The position numbers and the translations under genes are program-made. Of a DNA stretch of 64,000 nucleotides, positions 31,756 to 39,390 are shown in pieces. The notes under the pieces are model-generated. The model searched no databases. It was given only the letters and a program-made list of their open reading frames with translations, and was not told where the DNA came from. The DNA comes from Roseateles sp. SL47 (GTDB taxonomy: Bacteria > Pseudomonadota > Gammaproteobacteria > Burkholderiales > Burkholderiaceae_C), in the NCBI RefSeq assembly GCF_026625885.1, contig NZ_CP113068.1, positions 2,852,001-2,916,000 of the forward strand. Reading direction: 5' to 3'. Position 1 is the stretch's first letter. Every line of letters begins with the position of its first letter.

Positions 31756-31828
31756 TTGTCGATTGCATCAAGTTCACGAGCGACACCCCTGTTGGGTTGC
31801 CAACCGAAAACTATTCCGTCGGTACTGA
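31756..31828 (+). promoter_or_regulatory. Duplicated promoter region, copy 1 (PTP-like gene 1)
   Basis: Three blocks are shared with copy 2 at 34134-34205: TTGTCGATTGnATCAAGTT (31756-31774), GGTTGCCAAC (31795-31804) followed by yGAAAAC, and GTACTGA (31822-31828). Block 2 to block 3 is 27 bp in both copies, and block 3 to ATG is 66 bp in both. No other feature was seen between 31563 and 31755. Confidence 0.6.
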
Positions 31829-31887
31829 GCGCTCAACCCGCTTGTTTCTCGATGAGGGCGGTGTTGTTTTCAACCAGGAGATACGCC

Positions 31888-33918
31888 ATGGGATTGTTCA
31901 ATCGCCTCCAGTCGGCACAGCCGCACGGCAGCGGTGCTGGCACCACTGCATCCGAGAGAGCCTCGTGTGGGTCAGCCCATCGTGCGTTGGCCTTGCCGCC
32001 TGACACGCCGCCGGCCGACCGTCTCATCTGGGAGTCGATGAAGAAGCCCGCAGAGTGGCTGCTGCAAGACATCAATGGGGGCGACCAGATGATGGCCGCC
32101 TACCCGATCGAAAAGCAGATTGAACACGGGGCCCATCTGCCGGTGAATCCCCGCACGCTGCTGGACGGCGCCCCGACCCACAGCCGGGGCCGACAGATCC
32201 GTCACCGTCTGCATGCCAACCAGGTGTCACCCGACACCGTGGTCATGGCGACACCTCGATATGTGGAGACGGCCCTGTGGAAGAAAAGCGCGACCGACAA
32301 GGGCATCAGCCATGTCGTGCGTATCGGCACCAGGGCCGAGGAAATGGCGCTGGACCTGGCGGTGCTGGAGGCGGGCCCTTCGCTCCCCGCGGAGGGGGAG
32401 CCTCAGGCGTCCGATCCGGCCTCAGCGCGGCAGTGGCAGGTGGATGTGGCCCCAGGCTCGGTCATGTCGCCTCGCCAAATCATGGAGGTCTGCGAACAAC
32501 TCGCGGCCCGGCCGCCCCAAGCGACTTGCCTGGTCGCCTTCCAGTCCCCCGAAGGGGACGACCGCTCCGCGATGTTCGCCGCCGGATGGATGCTCTACCG
32601 GCGCATGGCAGCTGCCGAGCGCGGCGACCGGGCGCTGCTCAATCACGACGACATCGTGAATCTGGTGCACGAAGTCGTCTTCGCCATCCGCTTTAACCGC
32701 AGTTCTCGGCTGTTGTCCCAGCCTGAGCAGTTGATGACGCTGCTGGCCTTGGGCCAGATGCTCCGCGGGAAAGATCTTTCGAATCCGGCCCCGCTGCCGG
32801 CGCGTGAGCCAGGGCGGGGGATCACGCGGGGGATCACGCGGGTCGCCCCCGTGGCGCCTCAAGTGCCAAATGGGTCTATTGGGCCAATCGGGCCTGTTCC
32901 TTCTGTTTCGACGCCTGCAAAGCTTGCCACGGCGGCGACGGCTCCCCCTGCCACCGCAGCCAAGCCTGCGGACGCTCCGGCCGACCCCAAGAGGCGGCAG
33001 GCAGCGCGAAGGGCGGCGCCCCACCCGGACCGGACGCCACACGCGGCAGCCGCTCGGGCCTTCTGCAAGGCGATGGTGGCGTCCCTGGAAGCATCGGCCG
33101 GAGATTTCGCGCCGATCAAGGGGGGTAAAGGCCTTGAGCGTATTCGAATCGGCCAGGCGCTGGCGCAGCATCCACAGCTCAAGGGGCGCGACGGTACGCG
33201 CCTGCACGGCGCCTGGGCGGCGGACCGTACGCTGGTGCTGGAGCGGCCCCACGCGGGTCAGTCCCTTGCCTGGGCGGCGGCCTGCCTGCAACACAATATC
33301 GGGGCGGTGCTGGATGTCTCCGGCGCCGACGAGCGCGACCATCCGAACGCCATGCCCAACGGCACGAAATTCCCCGGCACGGCGACTTCGGTGACCTTCC
33401 AATGGCAGGCGCCGCCGAGGCCGTTGACGGGCCTGGCGGTGCCCGCGCATGCAACCGGCATGAATGTCTCTTGCCATGTTGACGGTCAGGACCTGCTCCG
33501 CGACATCAGCAAGGAGCCGCCGTTCATGGACCCGAAGGATATCGACGCCCGTGTCCGGCCTCTGGAGCTGATCGACATGCCTCTGACTCCGCACCAGCCG
33601 GTGGATCCCGCCACGCTGCTGGTCATCGCCGAGACCGTTCAGCTCTATCGCACCGACGGCACCCACGATGCGGTGGCCGTGCAGTGTCCGCCCGGGGACA
33701 TGCGTGGGGCCCTGATCGCTGCGGCCGATCTGCTCTACACCCAACGCTGCCAAGGGCAGGTTGATGCCGGCACCTTGGTGGAGACCGCCAAAGCCCTGTG
33801 GCAGCAACTCTGCACCCAGTACTCCCTGGACCTTGCCGACCATCCGGAGCATCTGGAAAGCCTGATTGCCATGGGGGATCTGGCGCTGAAGAGTGACCGA
33901 AAGATGACCAGTTGGTGA
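31888..33918 (+). CDS. Tandem protein-tyrosine-phosphatase-like protein 1 (candidate effector)
   Basis: 676 residues, no signal peptide or membrane helix. I read two PTP-like halves. Half 1 (about 85-295) has MATPRYVETALWK and a P-loop-like QSPEGDDRSAMFAAG, where Ser220 replaces the catalytic Cys and Arg226 is kept. Half 2 (about 385-665) has GAWAADRTLVLERPHAGQSL, like the PTP segment around 'TQGPL..T...FW', then PLTPHQPV at the WPD-loop position without its Asp. Its P-loop is VQCPPGDMRGALIAAADLLY, with Cys600-X5-Arg606. A Pro/Ala-rich linker (about 299-365) joins them. CCAGGAG precedes the ATG at 31888. It is a paralogue of the next gene; the first 300 residues align without gaps. The fold is inferred from motifs; activity and secretion are unknown. 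Confidence 0.7.
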   Translation: MGLFNRLQSAQPHGSGAGTTASERASCGSAHRALALPPDTPPADRLIWESMKKPAEWLLQDINGGDQMMAAYPIEKQIEHGAHLPVNPRTLLDGAPTHSRGRQIRHRLHANQVSPDTVVMATPRYVETALWKKSATDKGISHVVRIGTRAEEMALDLAVLEAGPSLPAEGEPQASDPASARQWQVDVAPGSVMSPRQIMEVCEQLAARPPQATCLVAFQSPEGDDRSAMFAAGWMLYRRMAAAERGDRALLNHDDIVNLVHEVVFAIRFNRSSRLLSQPEQLMTLLALGQMLRGKDLSNPAPLPAREPGRGITRGITRVAPVAPQVPNGSIGPIGPVPSVSTPAKLATAATAPPATAAKPADAPADPKRRQAARRAAPHPDRTPHAAAARAFCKAMVASLEASAGDFAPIKGGKGLERIRIGQALAQHPQLKGRDGTRLHGAWAADRTLVLERPHAGQSLAWAAACLQHNIGAVLDVSGADERDHPNAMPNGTKFPGTATSVTFQWQAPPRPLTGLAVPAHATGMNVSCHVDGQDLLRDISKEPPFMDPKDIDARVRPLELIDMPLTPHQPVDPATLLVIAETVQLYRTDGTHDAVAVQCPPGDMRGALIAAADLLYTQRCQGQVDAGTLVETAKALWQQLCTQYSLDLADHPEHLESLIAMGDLALKSDRKMTSW

Positions 33919-34012
33919 GCGGGCGTGAGCCGCCGGTGAGCAGCAAGTGAGCGGCAAGTGAGCCGCCGGTGAGCTGCCGGTGAGCAGCAAATGACCCGCC
34001 GATGAGCGGTGC
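33915..34012. repeat. 11-bp tandem repeat array (GTGAGCnGCnn)
   Basis: About nine degenerate 11-bp units, for example GTGAGCCGCCG, GTGAGCAGCAA, GTGAGCGGCAA and GTGAGCTGCCG. They start at the stop codon of PTP-like gene 1 and run to 34012. The 11-bp period places units on nearly the same helical face. Confidence 0.9.
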
Positions 34013-34074
34013 GCGTTCAGCGGTGGGCGCGTGGTGAGTCAGCAATGGGCGCGTGGTGGGCGCGTGGTGGGTAT

Positions 34075-34129
34075 GGGGAGGGTGTGGGGAGGGTGTGGGG
34101 AGGGTGTGGGGAGGGTGTGGGGAGGGTGA
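34075..34129. repeat. 11-bp G-rich tandem repeat (GGGGAGGGTGT)x5
   Basis: Five copies, the last with one mismatch. They contain ten G3-G4 tracts with short loops on the plus strand and are a strong G-quadruplex candidate. The array ends 5 bp before promoter copy 2 of PTP-like gene 2. Confidence 0.93.
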
Positions 34130-34133
34130 GCAG

Positions 34134-34205
34134 TTGTCGATTGAATCAAGTTTCGGATGACATCTTTGAATGGTTGCCAACTGAAAACCATGCGGCCCGT
34201 ACTGA
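34134..34205 (+). promoter_or_regulatory. Duplicated promoter region, copy 2 (PTP-like gene 2)
   Basis: Carries TTGTCGATTGAATCAAGTT (34134-34152), GGTTGCCAAC (34172-34181) and GTACTGA (34199-34205). Spacing is as in copy 1 apart from a 1-bp difference between the first two blocks. Conservation here against divergence in the flanks suggests selected sites. Confidence 0.6.
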
Positions 34206-34264
34206 CCTGTTGAGCTGCCTGCCTCCCCTTCTCGGCAGGGGCGTGACCATCAAGGAGTAATGCC

Positions 34265-36157
34265 ATGGGATTGTTCAACCGGATCCAGTCGGCCCGCCCT
34301 CACCACGGCTGCGCAGACACGACGGTGGCCGGCGCCGCCACCGGCCCCTCACACCGACAAGTCGGCACACTGCCGCCGGACACGCCGGAGGCGGAACGCC
34401 GCCTCTGGGAATCGATGGCCGGTCGGGCGGAACAGCTGGTGAGCGAGACCAACGCCAACAACCAGCTGAAAGCCCTCTACCCCTGGGAGAAGCGGATCCA
34501 TGAGGGTCCCAAGTTGACCGTCAATCCCAGCACGCTGCTGGAGCGCGTGTCGGCTCATGGCACCGATCGGGTCATTGGCCACCGGCTGCATGCCAACCAG
34601 GTGTCGGCTGACACCGTGGTCATGGCCACCCCTCGTCATCGAGAGACGGCGCTGTGGAAGCAGAACGCCACGGACCAGTCCATCAGCTATGTGGTGCGCA
34701 TCGGAACGCCGGCCGAAGAACAACGGCTGGATCTGGCCGCCCCTGAGGGCAGCAACCGGCCCCCGGGAAGCGCACTCAAGTCAGGGTCCAGCCCGGTGTT
34801 GTCGCGGCACTGGGCCGTGGAGATGTCACCCGGTGCGGTGGTTCCGCCGAGTGAGATCCTGAACCTCTGCGAAAAACTGGCCGCACGCCAACCCAGCAGC
34901 ACCCACAAGGTGGCCTTCCAGTCGCCTGAGGGGGACGACCGTTCGGCGCTCTTTGCTGCCGGATGGATGCTCTACACACGCATGGCCACCGCCGCTCGGG
35001 TCGGCAAGGGGGCGAGCGATCGGGAGGCCGTCGAGGACCTGGTGCATGAGGTGGTGGGCAACATCCGCTCCAACCGCAGCTCGATGCTGCTGCCCAAGGC
35101 GGAACACCTCACCACGCTGCTGGCGCTGGGCGAAATGCTGCGGACCAAGGACCTGTCCCGGACGATCACTTTCTCCAATCAGCGGCACGAGCGCGTTTTC
35201 CATGCCGATCAACCGGTGGATCGCAAGGTGAGGCTGGCGGCGAGGAGGGCTGCGCCCCATGCCGACAGGACGCCCCATGCGGCAGCGTCGAGATCCTTCT
35301 GCGAGGCGCTGGCCCAGTCCACCGACGCGGTGGCCGGCGAGTTCCTGCCGATCAAGGGCGGCAAGGGGACAGATCGGATCCGGGCGGACAAGGTACTGCT
35401 GCAGGATGCTCGCCTGCGTGGTCTGGAAGGTGGACGCTTGTATGGTGCATGGGCTGCCAGGAAGCTGCTGGTTTTGGAGCGGCCGCAAGTGACGCAATCG
35501 CTGGCGTGGGCGGCAGCATGCCTGACCCACAACATCGCGGCGGTGCTGGATGTGTCGGGTGAAGGGGAACGCGAGGAGAGCAACGCCATGCCCAAAGGAA
35601 CCCTGGTGCTGGATTCGGCGGCCTCTGCCACCTTCGATTGGGATCGCCCCACGCCGACGCGGCTGGAGGGGCTGCCGGCGGTGGCTCATGCCGCCAACAT
35701 GAAGGTCTCCTGCCACGTCAGGGGCGAAGACCTGGTTCGCGACATCAGCCAGGAGCCGCCCCAGTTGGACCGGCAGCAAGTGGACGCCCGTGTCCGTCCA
35801 TTGGCCTTGGTCGACCTGCCGCTGGAACCCCATCAGCCGGTGCCTCCGGCCAAGCTGTTGGCGCTGGCCGAGGCCATCCAGTGCTACCGCACGGAGGGCA
35901 CCGATGATGCCGTGGCAGTGCAATGCCCGCCGGGGGATGGCCGGGGCGCGTTGGTCGCGGCGGCGGACCTGCTCTACACCCGTTGCCAGGGCGACCAGGT
36001 GGATGGCAGCACGCTGGTCATCACAGCCAAGGACATCTGGCGGCAGCTCTGCATGGACTACAGCATCGACCTGGCCCGGCATCCCGAGCATCTGGAAAGC
36101 CTGATCGCGATGGGCGAGCTGGCGCTGGAGGGCAGCGGCAAGCGCTCAGGCCGCTGA
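34265..36157 (+). CDS. Tandem protein-tyrosine-phosphatase-like protein 2 (candidate effector)
   Basis: 630 residues, a paralogue of the preceding gene with the same start MGLFNRxQSA. Half 1 P-loop is VAFQSPEGDDRSALFAAG (216-233), with Ser220 for Cys and Arg226. It is followed by VHEVVGNIRSNRSSMLLPKA, resembling the PTP segment before the Q-loop. Half 2 has GAWAARKLLVLERPQVTQSL (394-413), PLEPHQPV at the WPD-loop position and VQCPPGDGRGALVAAADLLY, with Cys554-X5-Arg560. The two P-loop segments within this protein share about 14 of 25 residues, so the halves are an internal duplication. The linker is about 46 residues shorter than in gene 1. AAGGAG precedes the ATG. The 3' end overlaps the convergent rsuA gene by 12 bp. 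Function is unproven. Confidence 0.7.
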   Translation: MGLFNRIQSARPHHGCADTTVAGAATGPSHRQVGTLPPDTPEAERRLWESMAGRAEQLVSETNANNQLKALYPWEKRIHEGPKLTVNPSTLLERVSAHGTDRVIGHRLHANQVSADTVVMATPRHRETALWKQNATDQSISYVVRIGTPAEEQRLDLAAPEGSNRPPGSALKSGSSPVLSRHWAVEMSPGAVVPPSEILNLCEKLAARQPSSTHKVAFQSPEGDDRSALFAAGWMLYTRMATAARVGKGASDREAVEDLVHEVVGNIRSNRSSMLLPKAEHLTTLLALGEMLRTKDLSRTITFSNQRHERVFHADQPVDRKVRLAARRAAPHADRTPHAAASRSFCEALAQSTDAVAGEFLPIKGGKGTDRIRADKVLLQDARLRGLEGGRLYGAWAARKLLVLERPQVTQSLAWAAACLTHNIAAVLDVSGEGEREESNAMPKGTLVLDSAASATFDWDRPTPTRLEGLPAVAHAANMKVSCHVRGEDLVRDISQEPPQLDRQQVDARVRPLALVDLPLEPHQPVPPAKLLALAEAIQCYRTEGTDDAVAVQCPPGDGRGALVAAADLLYTRCQGDQVDGSTLVITAKDIWRQLCMDYSIDLARHPEHLESLIAMGELALEGSGKRSGR

Positions 36158-36955
36158 GTCGCCCTTGGCGGGCGTGTCAGCGGCGCCGTCCGCTACGGCG
36201 TCTTCCGCCGCCGTGAGCGCCTGCTGGCGGCCCAGGTCGTCCAGCCAGCACCATCCACCAGCCTGGAGATCGGCCGGCAGCGTGAGCTGACCGATGGCAC
36301 GTCGATGCAGGGCCAGCACCCGGTTGCCCACTGCGGCCACCATGCGCTTGGCCTGGTGATAACGGCCTTCGGTCAGGGTGAGCTCCAGGCGGCCGTCCGG
36401 AAGCACCCGGGCCAAAGCGGCCTTCACGGGCTCGGCGGCCAGGCGCGGATCGCGCTCTTCCAGCAGCACGCCCTGCATCAGCTGCTGGAGCTGTGCTTCG
36501 TCCACCGGGGCCTTGCAGGTGGCTTCATAGACCTTGGGCACGTGATATTTGGGGCTGGTGAGCTTGTGCTGCAGCGGGCCGTCGTCGGTGAGCAGCAGCA
36601 GGCCGGTGGTGTCCTCATCCAACCGGCCCACCGGTTGAAGGTCACGCTCGCGCAAGGGTGCGGGCAGCAGGCTTAGCACGCTGGGATGGTGGGTGGGCTT
36701 GCGGGAGCATTCATAACCGGCCGGCTTGTGCAGCAGCACCAGCGCCTTCTCGTGGAAGGGCCACGACTGGCCTTCCACCTCAAACACCAGGCCGTCGGTG
36801 AGGAAGGCCTCATCGGCGTCTTCCACCACCCGCCCGTCCACCGACACCAGCCCGTGCCGGATCAGGGCGGCGCAGTGGCGCCGGGTGCCGAAGCCCTGGC
36901 TGAAAAGAATCTGGTCAATCGCGACGGGACGCGGGGCACGGGAGGAAGCTTTCAT
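36146..36955 (-). CDS. rsuA: 16S rRNA pseudouridine synthase, RsuA/RluB family
   Basis: 269 residues. The N-terminal S4 RNA-binding domain (about 10-60) is followed by the catalytic domain with GRLDEDTTGLLLLT, containing the catalytic Asp, then YEATC and LTEGRYHQAKRMVAAVGNRV. Members isomerise a specific uridine in rRNA, U516 of 16S for RsuA. A disordered acidic/Ala-rich tail follows residue 245. It overlaps the convergent PTP-like gene 2 at the 3' ends. Its upstream region holds short degenerate repeats. RsuA versus another RluB/E/F-type specificity cannot be fixed here. Confidence 0.88.
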   Translation of the reverse strand: MKASSRAPRPVAIDQILFSQGFGTRRHCAALIRHGLVSVDGRVVEDADEAFLTDGLVFEVEGQSWPFHEKALVLLHKPAGYECSRKPTHHPSVLSLLPAPLRERDLQPVGRLDEDTTGLLLLTDDGPLQHKLTSPKYHVPKVYEATCKAPVDEAQLQQLMQGVLLEERDPRLAAEPVKAALARVLPDGRLELTLTEGRYHQAKRMVAAVGNRVLALHRRAIGQLTLPADLQAGGWCWLDDLGRQQALTAAEDAVADGAADTPAKGDSAA

Positions 36956-36971
36956 GAACCGGATTGTCGCT

Positions 36972-37109
36972 GAGCGCTTCAGTGAAGGAGCGCTTCAGTG
37001 AACGTGCTTCCGTGAACGTGCTTCCGTGAACTTCCGCTTTGTTGAAAGCGTGTCAGTGAACGAGCGCTTTAGTGAACGAGCGCTTCAGTGAACATGTGCT
37101 TCAGCGACC
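36972..37109. repeat. Degenerate 14-16 bp tandem repeat upstream of rsuA
   Basis: About nine copies of a unit close to GAGCGCTTCAGTGAAC. Variants include GTGCTTCCGTGAAC, found twice in a row. The array fills most of the 196 bp between the rsuA start and the end of the P1 peptidase gene. Confidence 0.88.
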
Positions 37110-37151
37110 AAGAGCGTCACCGACCCGGCGGTTCAGTCGACGGGAGCTGTG

Positions 37152-38180
37152 TCAGAAGTCGGCGGCGGCTGGCAGGCCGGGCAGGGCGCGGGCCGCCCGC
37201 ACGGCATCCAGCACGGCCTGGGCCACTACTTCGGCCGCAGCGGCGCCGAGCATCGCCATGTCGCCCGGCTGCTGCAGCGTGCCGGTGGCCAGCGAGAACA
37301 TCACATCGCCATCCATCACGGTATGCACCGGCTGGATGCTGCGGGCCAGCCCGTCATGCGCAATCTGCGCGAGCTTGTTGGCCTGGGCCTTGGTCAAGCA
37401 GGCGTCCGTGGCGATCACGCCCAAGGTGGTCGCACTGCCGGCCAGACCGCGCCCCAGGGGTTCCCCGTCGAGCAGGGCCTGGACCGATGATCGTGGGCGG
37501 CCGTCCTGGCCGCGGCTGCCGGCCAGGACCGTCCCGGTGCGCGGGTCCACCACATCACCGACGGCATTCACGGCCACCAGCGCTGCCAGGGTGGCGTGGC
37601 CCACGCGGAGTGAGGCCATGCCGACGCCACCTTTCATCGCGCGAGACACACCGAGCAACTTGCCGACGGTGGCACCGCGTCCAGCGCCGACGTTGCCACG
37701 GGCCTGTTGGGTGCTGCTGGCGGCGTCGCAGGCCGCGCGGCCGGCGTTGGCGTCCGGTGCCGTCGCTGCGTCATGCAGCCAGAGATCAAACAGCACAGCG
37801 GCCGGCACAATGGGCACATGGGCCTGACCAACCTGGAAGCCATGGCCGCGCTCGGCCAGCCAGCGCATGACGCCGTCCGCAGCGGCAAGGCCAAAGGCGC
37901 TGCCGCCAGAGAGCACCAGGCCATGGACCACCGAGACGGTGTTTTCCGGGCGCAGCAGGTCGGTCTCACGCGTGCCGGGGGCGGCACCACGGACGTCGAC
38001 ACCTCCCACCACGCCTTGTTCACACAGCACCACCGTGCAGCCGGTGGGCGCGTCCGGGTGCTGATAGTGGCCGACGCGCAGCCCGCTGACATCACACAGG
38101 CTGCCCGCACCCGCACCCGAGGGATGCCGAAGTGCTCCCAGAGTCTTCGTGGGCGGGGACGAGGAAGAGTCAGGCAACAT
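37152..38180 (-). CDS. P1-family (DmpA/NylC-like) N-terminal-nucleophile peptidase
   Basis: 342 residues of the PF03576 type. Landmarks are GLRVGHYQHPDAPTGCTVVL (33-52), SGGSAFGLAAADGV (91-104), GAGRGATVGKLLG (165-177) and ATTLGVIATDACLTKAQANK (250-269). Family members self-cleave to expose a Ser/Thr nucleophile and act as aminopeptidases or oligoamide hydrolases. Thr251 aligns with the NylC nucleophile, but the residue before it is Ala250 rather than Asn. It appears monocistronic. The substrate is unknown. Confidence 0.85.
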   Translation of the reverse strand: MLPDSSSSPPTKTLGALRHPSGAGAGSLCDVSGLRVGHYQHPDAPTGCTVVLCEQGVVGGVDVRGAAPGTRETDLLRPENTVSVVHGLVLSGGSAFGLAAADGVMRWLAERGHGFQVGQAHVPIVPAAVLFDLWLHDAATAPDANAGRAACDAASSTQQARGNVGAGRGATVGKLLGVSRAMKGGVGMASLRVGHATLAALVAVNAVGDVVDPRTGTVLAGSRGQDGRPRSSVQALLDGEPLGRGLAGSATTLGVIATDACLTKAQANKLAQIAHDGLARSIQPVHTVMDGDVMFSLATGTLQQPGDMAMLGAAAAEVVAQAVLDAVRAARALPGLPAAADF

Positions 38181-38248
38181 GCGTACTCCGAAGGGCGGTC
38201 GCCGGGAGTGTAGGGCCGCAGGACTTCAGGCGCCCTGGCCGACGCCGC

Positions 38249-39361
38249 TCAGGCAAACACCCCCGCCGTGTCCTGCATCCGGCGGCTCACTTCGCCCAGA
38301 TGGTGCAGGGTGTCGCCATACTGCATCTCCATCACCGCCAGCCGTTTGAAGTAGTGGCTGCCGACATACTCGTCGGTGACCCCGATGCCGCCATGCAACT
38401 GCGTGCATTGCTGCCCCACAAAACGCATCGCCTGGCCCAGTTGCACCTTGGCCTGGGACAGCGCTCGTCGCCGTGCATCCGCCGGTTCATTCAGCTTCAA
38501 GGTGGCGAAGTAGCTCATCGAGCGCGCCAACTCCAACTGCATCTTCACGTCGGCGATGCGGTGGCGCAGCGCCTGGAAGCTCGCAATCACCACGCCGAAC
38601 TGCTTGCGGGTGTTGAGGTAGTCAACGGTCAGCGCCAGATAGCGGTCCATCACGCCCACGGCCTCTGCCGCCTGGGCGGCAATGGCAATGTCCACCGCCT
38701 GCTCCAGCACCGCCAACCCCTGCTCGGCGGGCACCAGTAGCGTGGCCGGCGTGTTGTTCAAGCTCAGCTCAGCGGCAGCCGATCCATCATGCAGGCGATA
38801 TCCCCGCAGCGCCACACCGGTCGCTTCCTTGGGGACAAGATACAGCGCCACCCCCTGACCGGTCCGCGCCGGCACCAGGAAGGCGTCGGCATGTTCACCC
38901 GCGCTCACCAGGCTCTTCTGGCCGGAGAGGTGATGGTCGGGGGTGGCCTGCGTCTCGCACACCTCCAGCCGATACCGCGCCGCTCGTTCCTGATGGGCCA
39001 GCACCAGCAGGGCCTCACCAGCGGCCACACGCGGCAGCCATTCGGCCTGCACCGCCGCCGGCGCATGGGCCAGCACCGCCGGGGCCACCAGGGCCGCCTG
39101 CGCATAAGGCTCCAGCACCAGCCCCCGGCCCAGTTCTTCCATCACCACCATGGCCTCCACCGGTCCGAAACCCAGTCCGCCATGCACCTCGGGAACCGCC
39201 AGCGCGGTCAGCCCCAGGCCCACCAGTCCGTCCCAGGCAGCTTTGGAAAATCCGCCCGAGCGCAGAATGGCCCGGCGCTGATCGTCCCCGTAATCCCGGT
39301 CGACAAAGCGACGCACGGCATCCCGCAGCGATTCCTGCTCTTCGGTGAAATCAAAGTCCAT
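38249..39361 (-). CDS. Acyl-CoA dehydrogenase, PimD-like small subunit
   Basis: A 370-residue flavoprotein starting MDFDFTEEQESLRDAVRRFV, with the ACAD N-terminal helical domain, middle beta domain and C-terminal helical domain. The C terminus contains CTQLHGGIGVTDEY, the CoA/FAD-proximal segment. It lies 29 bp downstream of a second acyl-CoA dehydrogenase gene. The pair resembles PimC/PimD (pimeloyl-CoA dehydrogenase large/small subunits) and steroid-type ACADs that work as heteromers. The actual acyl substrate is unknown. Confidence 0.88.
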   Translation of the reverse strand: MDFDFTEEQESLRDAVRRFVDRDYGDDQRRAILRSGGFSKAAWDGLVGLGLTALAVPEVHGGLGFGPVEAMVVMEELGRGLVLEPYAQAALVAPAVLAHAPAAVQAEWLPRVAAGEALLVLAHQERAARYRLEVCETQATPDHHLSGQKSLVSAGEHADAFLVPARTGQGVALYLVPKEATGVALRGYRLHDGSAAAELSLNNTPATLLVPAEQGLAVLEQAVDIAIAAQAAEAVGVMDRYLALTVDYLNTRKQFGVVIASFQALRHRIADVKMQLELARSMSYFATLKLNEPADARRRALSQAKVQLGQAMRFVGQQCTQLHGGIGVTDEYVGSHYFKRLAVMEMQYGDTLHHLGEVSRRMQDTAGVFA

Positions 39362-39390
39362 GTCCTGTCTCCTTGCGGCGATGGCAATGC

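Noticed and set aside
31756..34205. PIP box or hrp box before the PTP-like genes
   Set aside because: Searched for TTCGB-N15-TTCGB and GGAACC-N16-CCACnnA in both leaders and found neither, so type III regulation cannot be claimed from the promoter.
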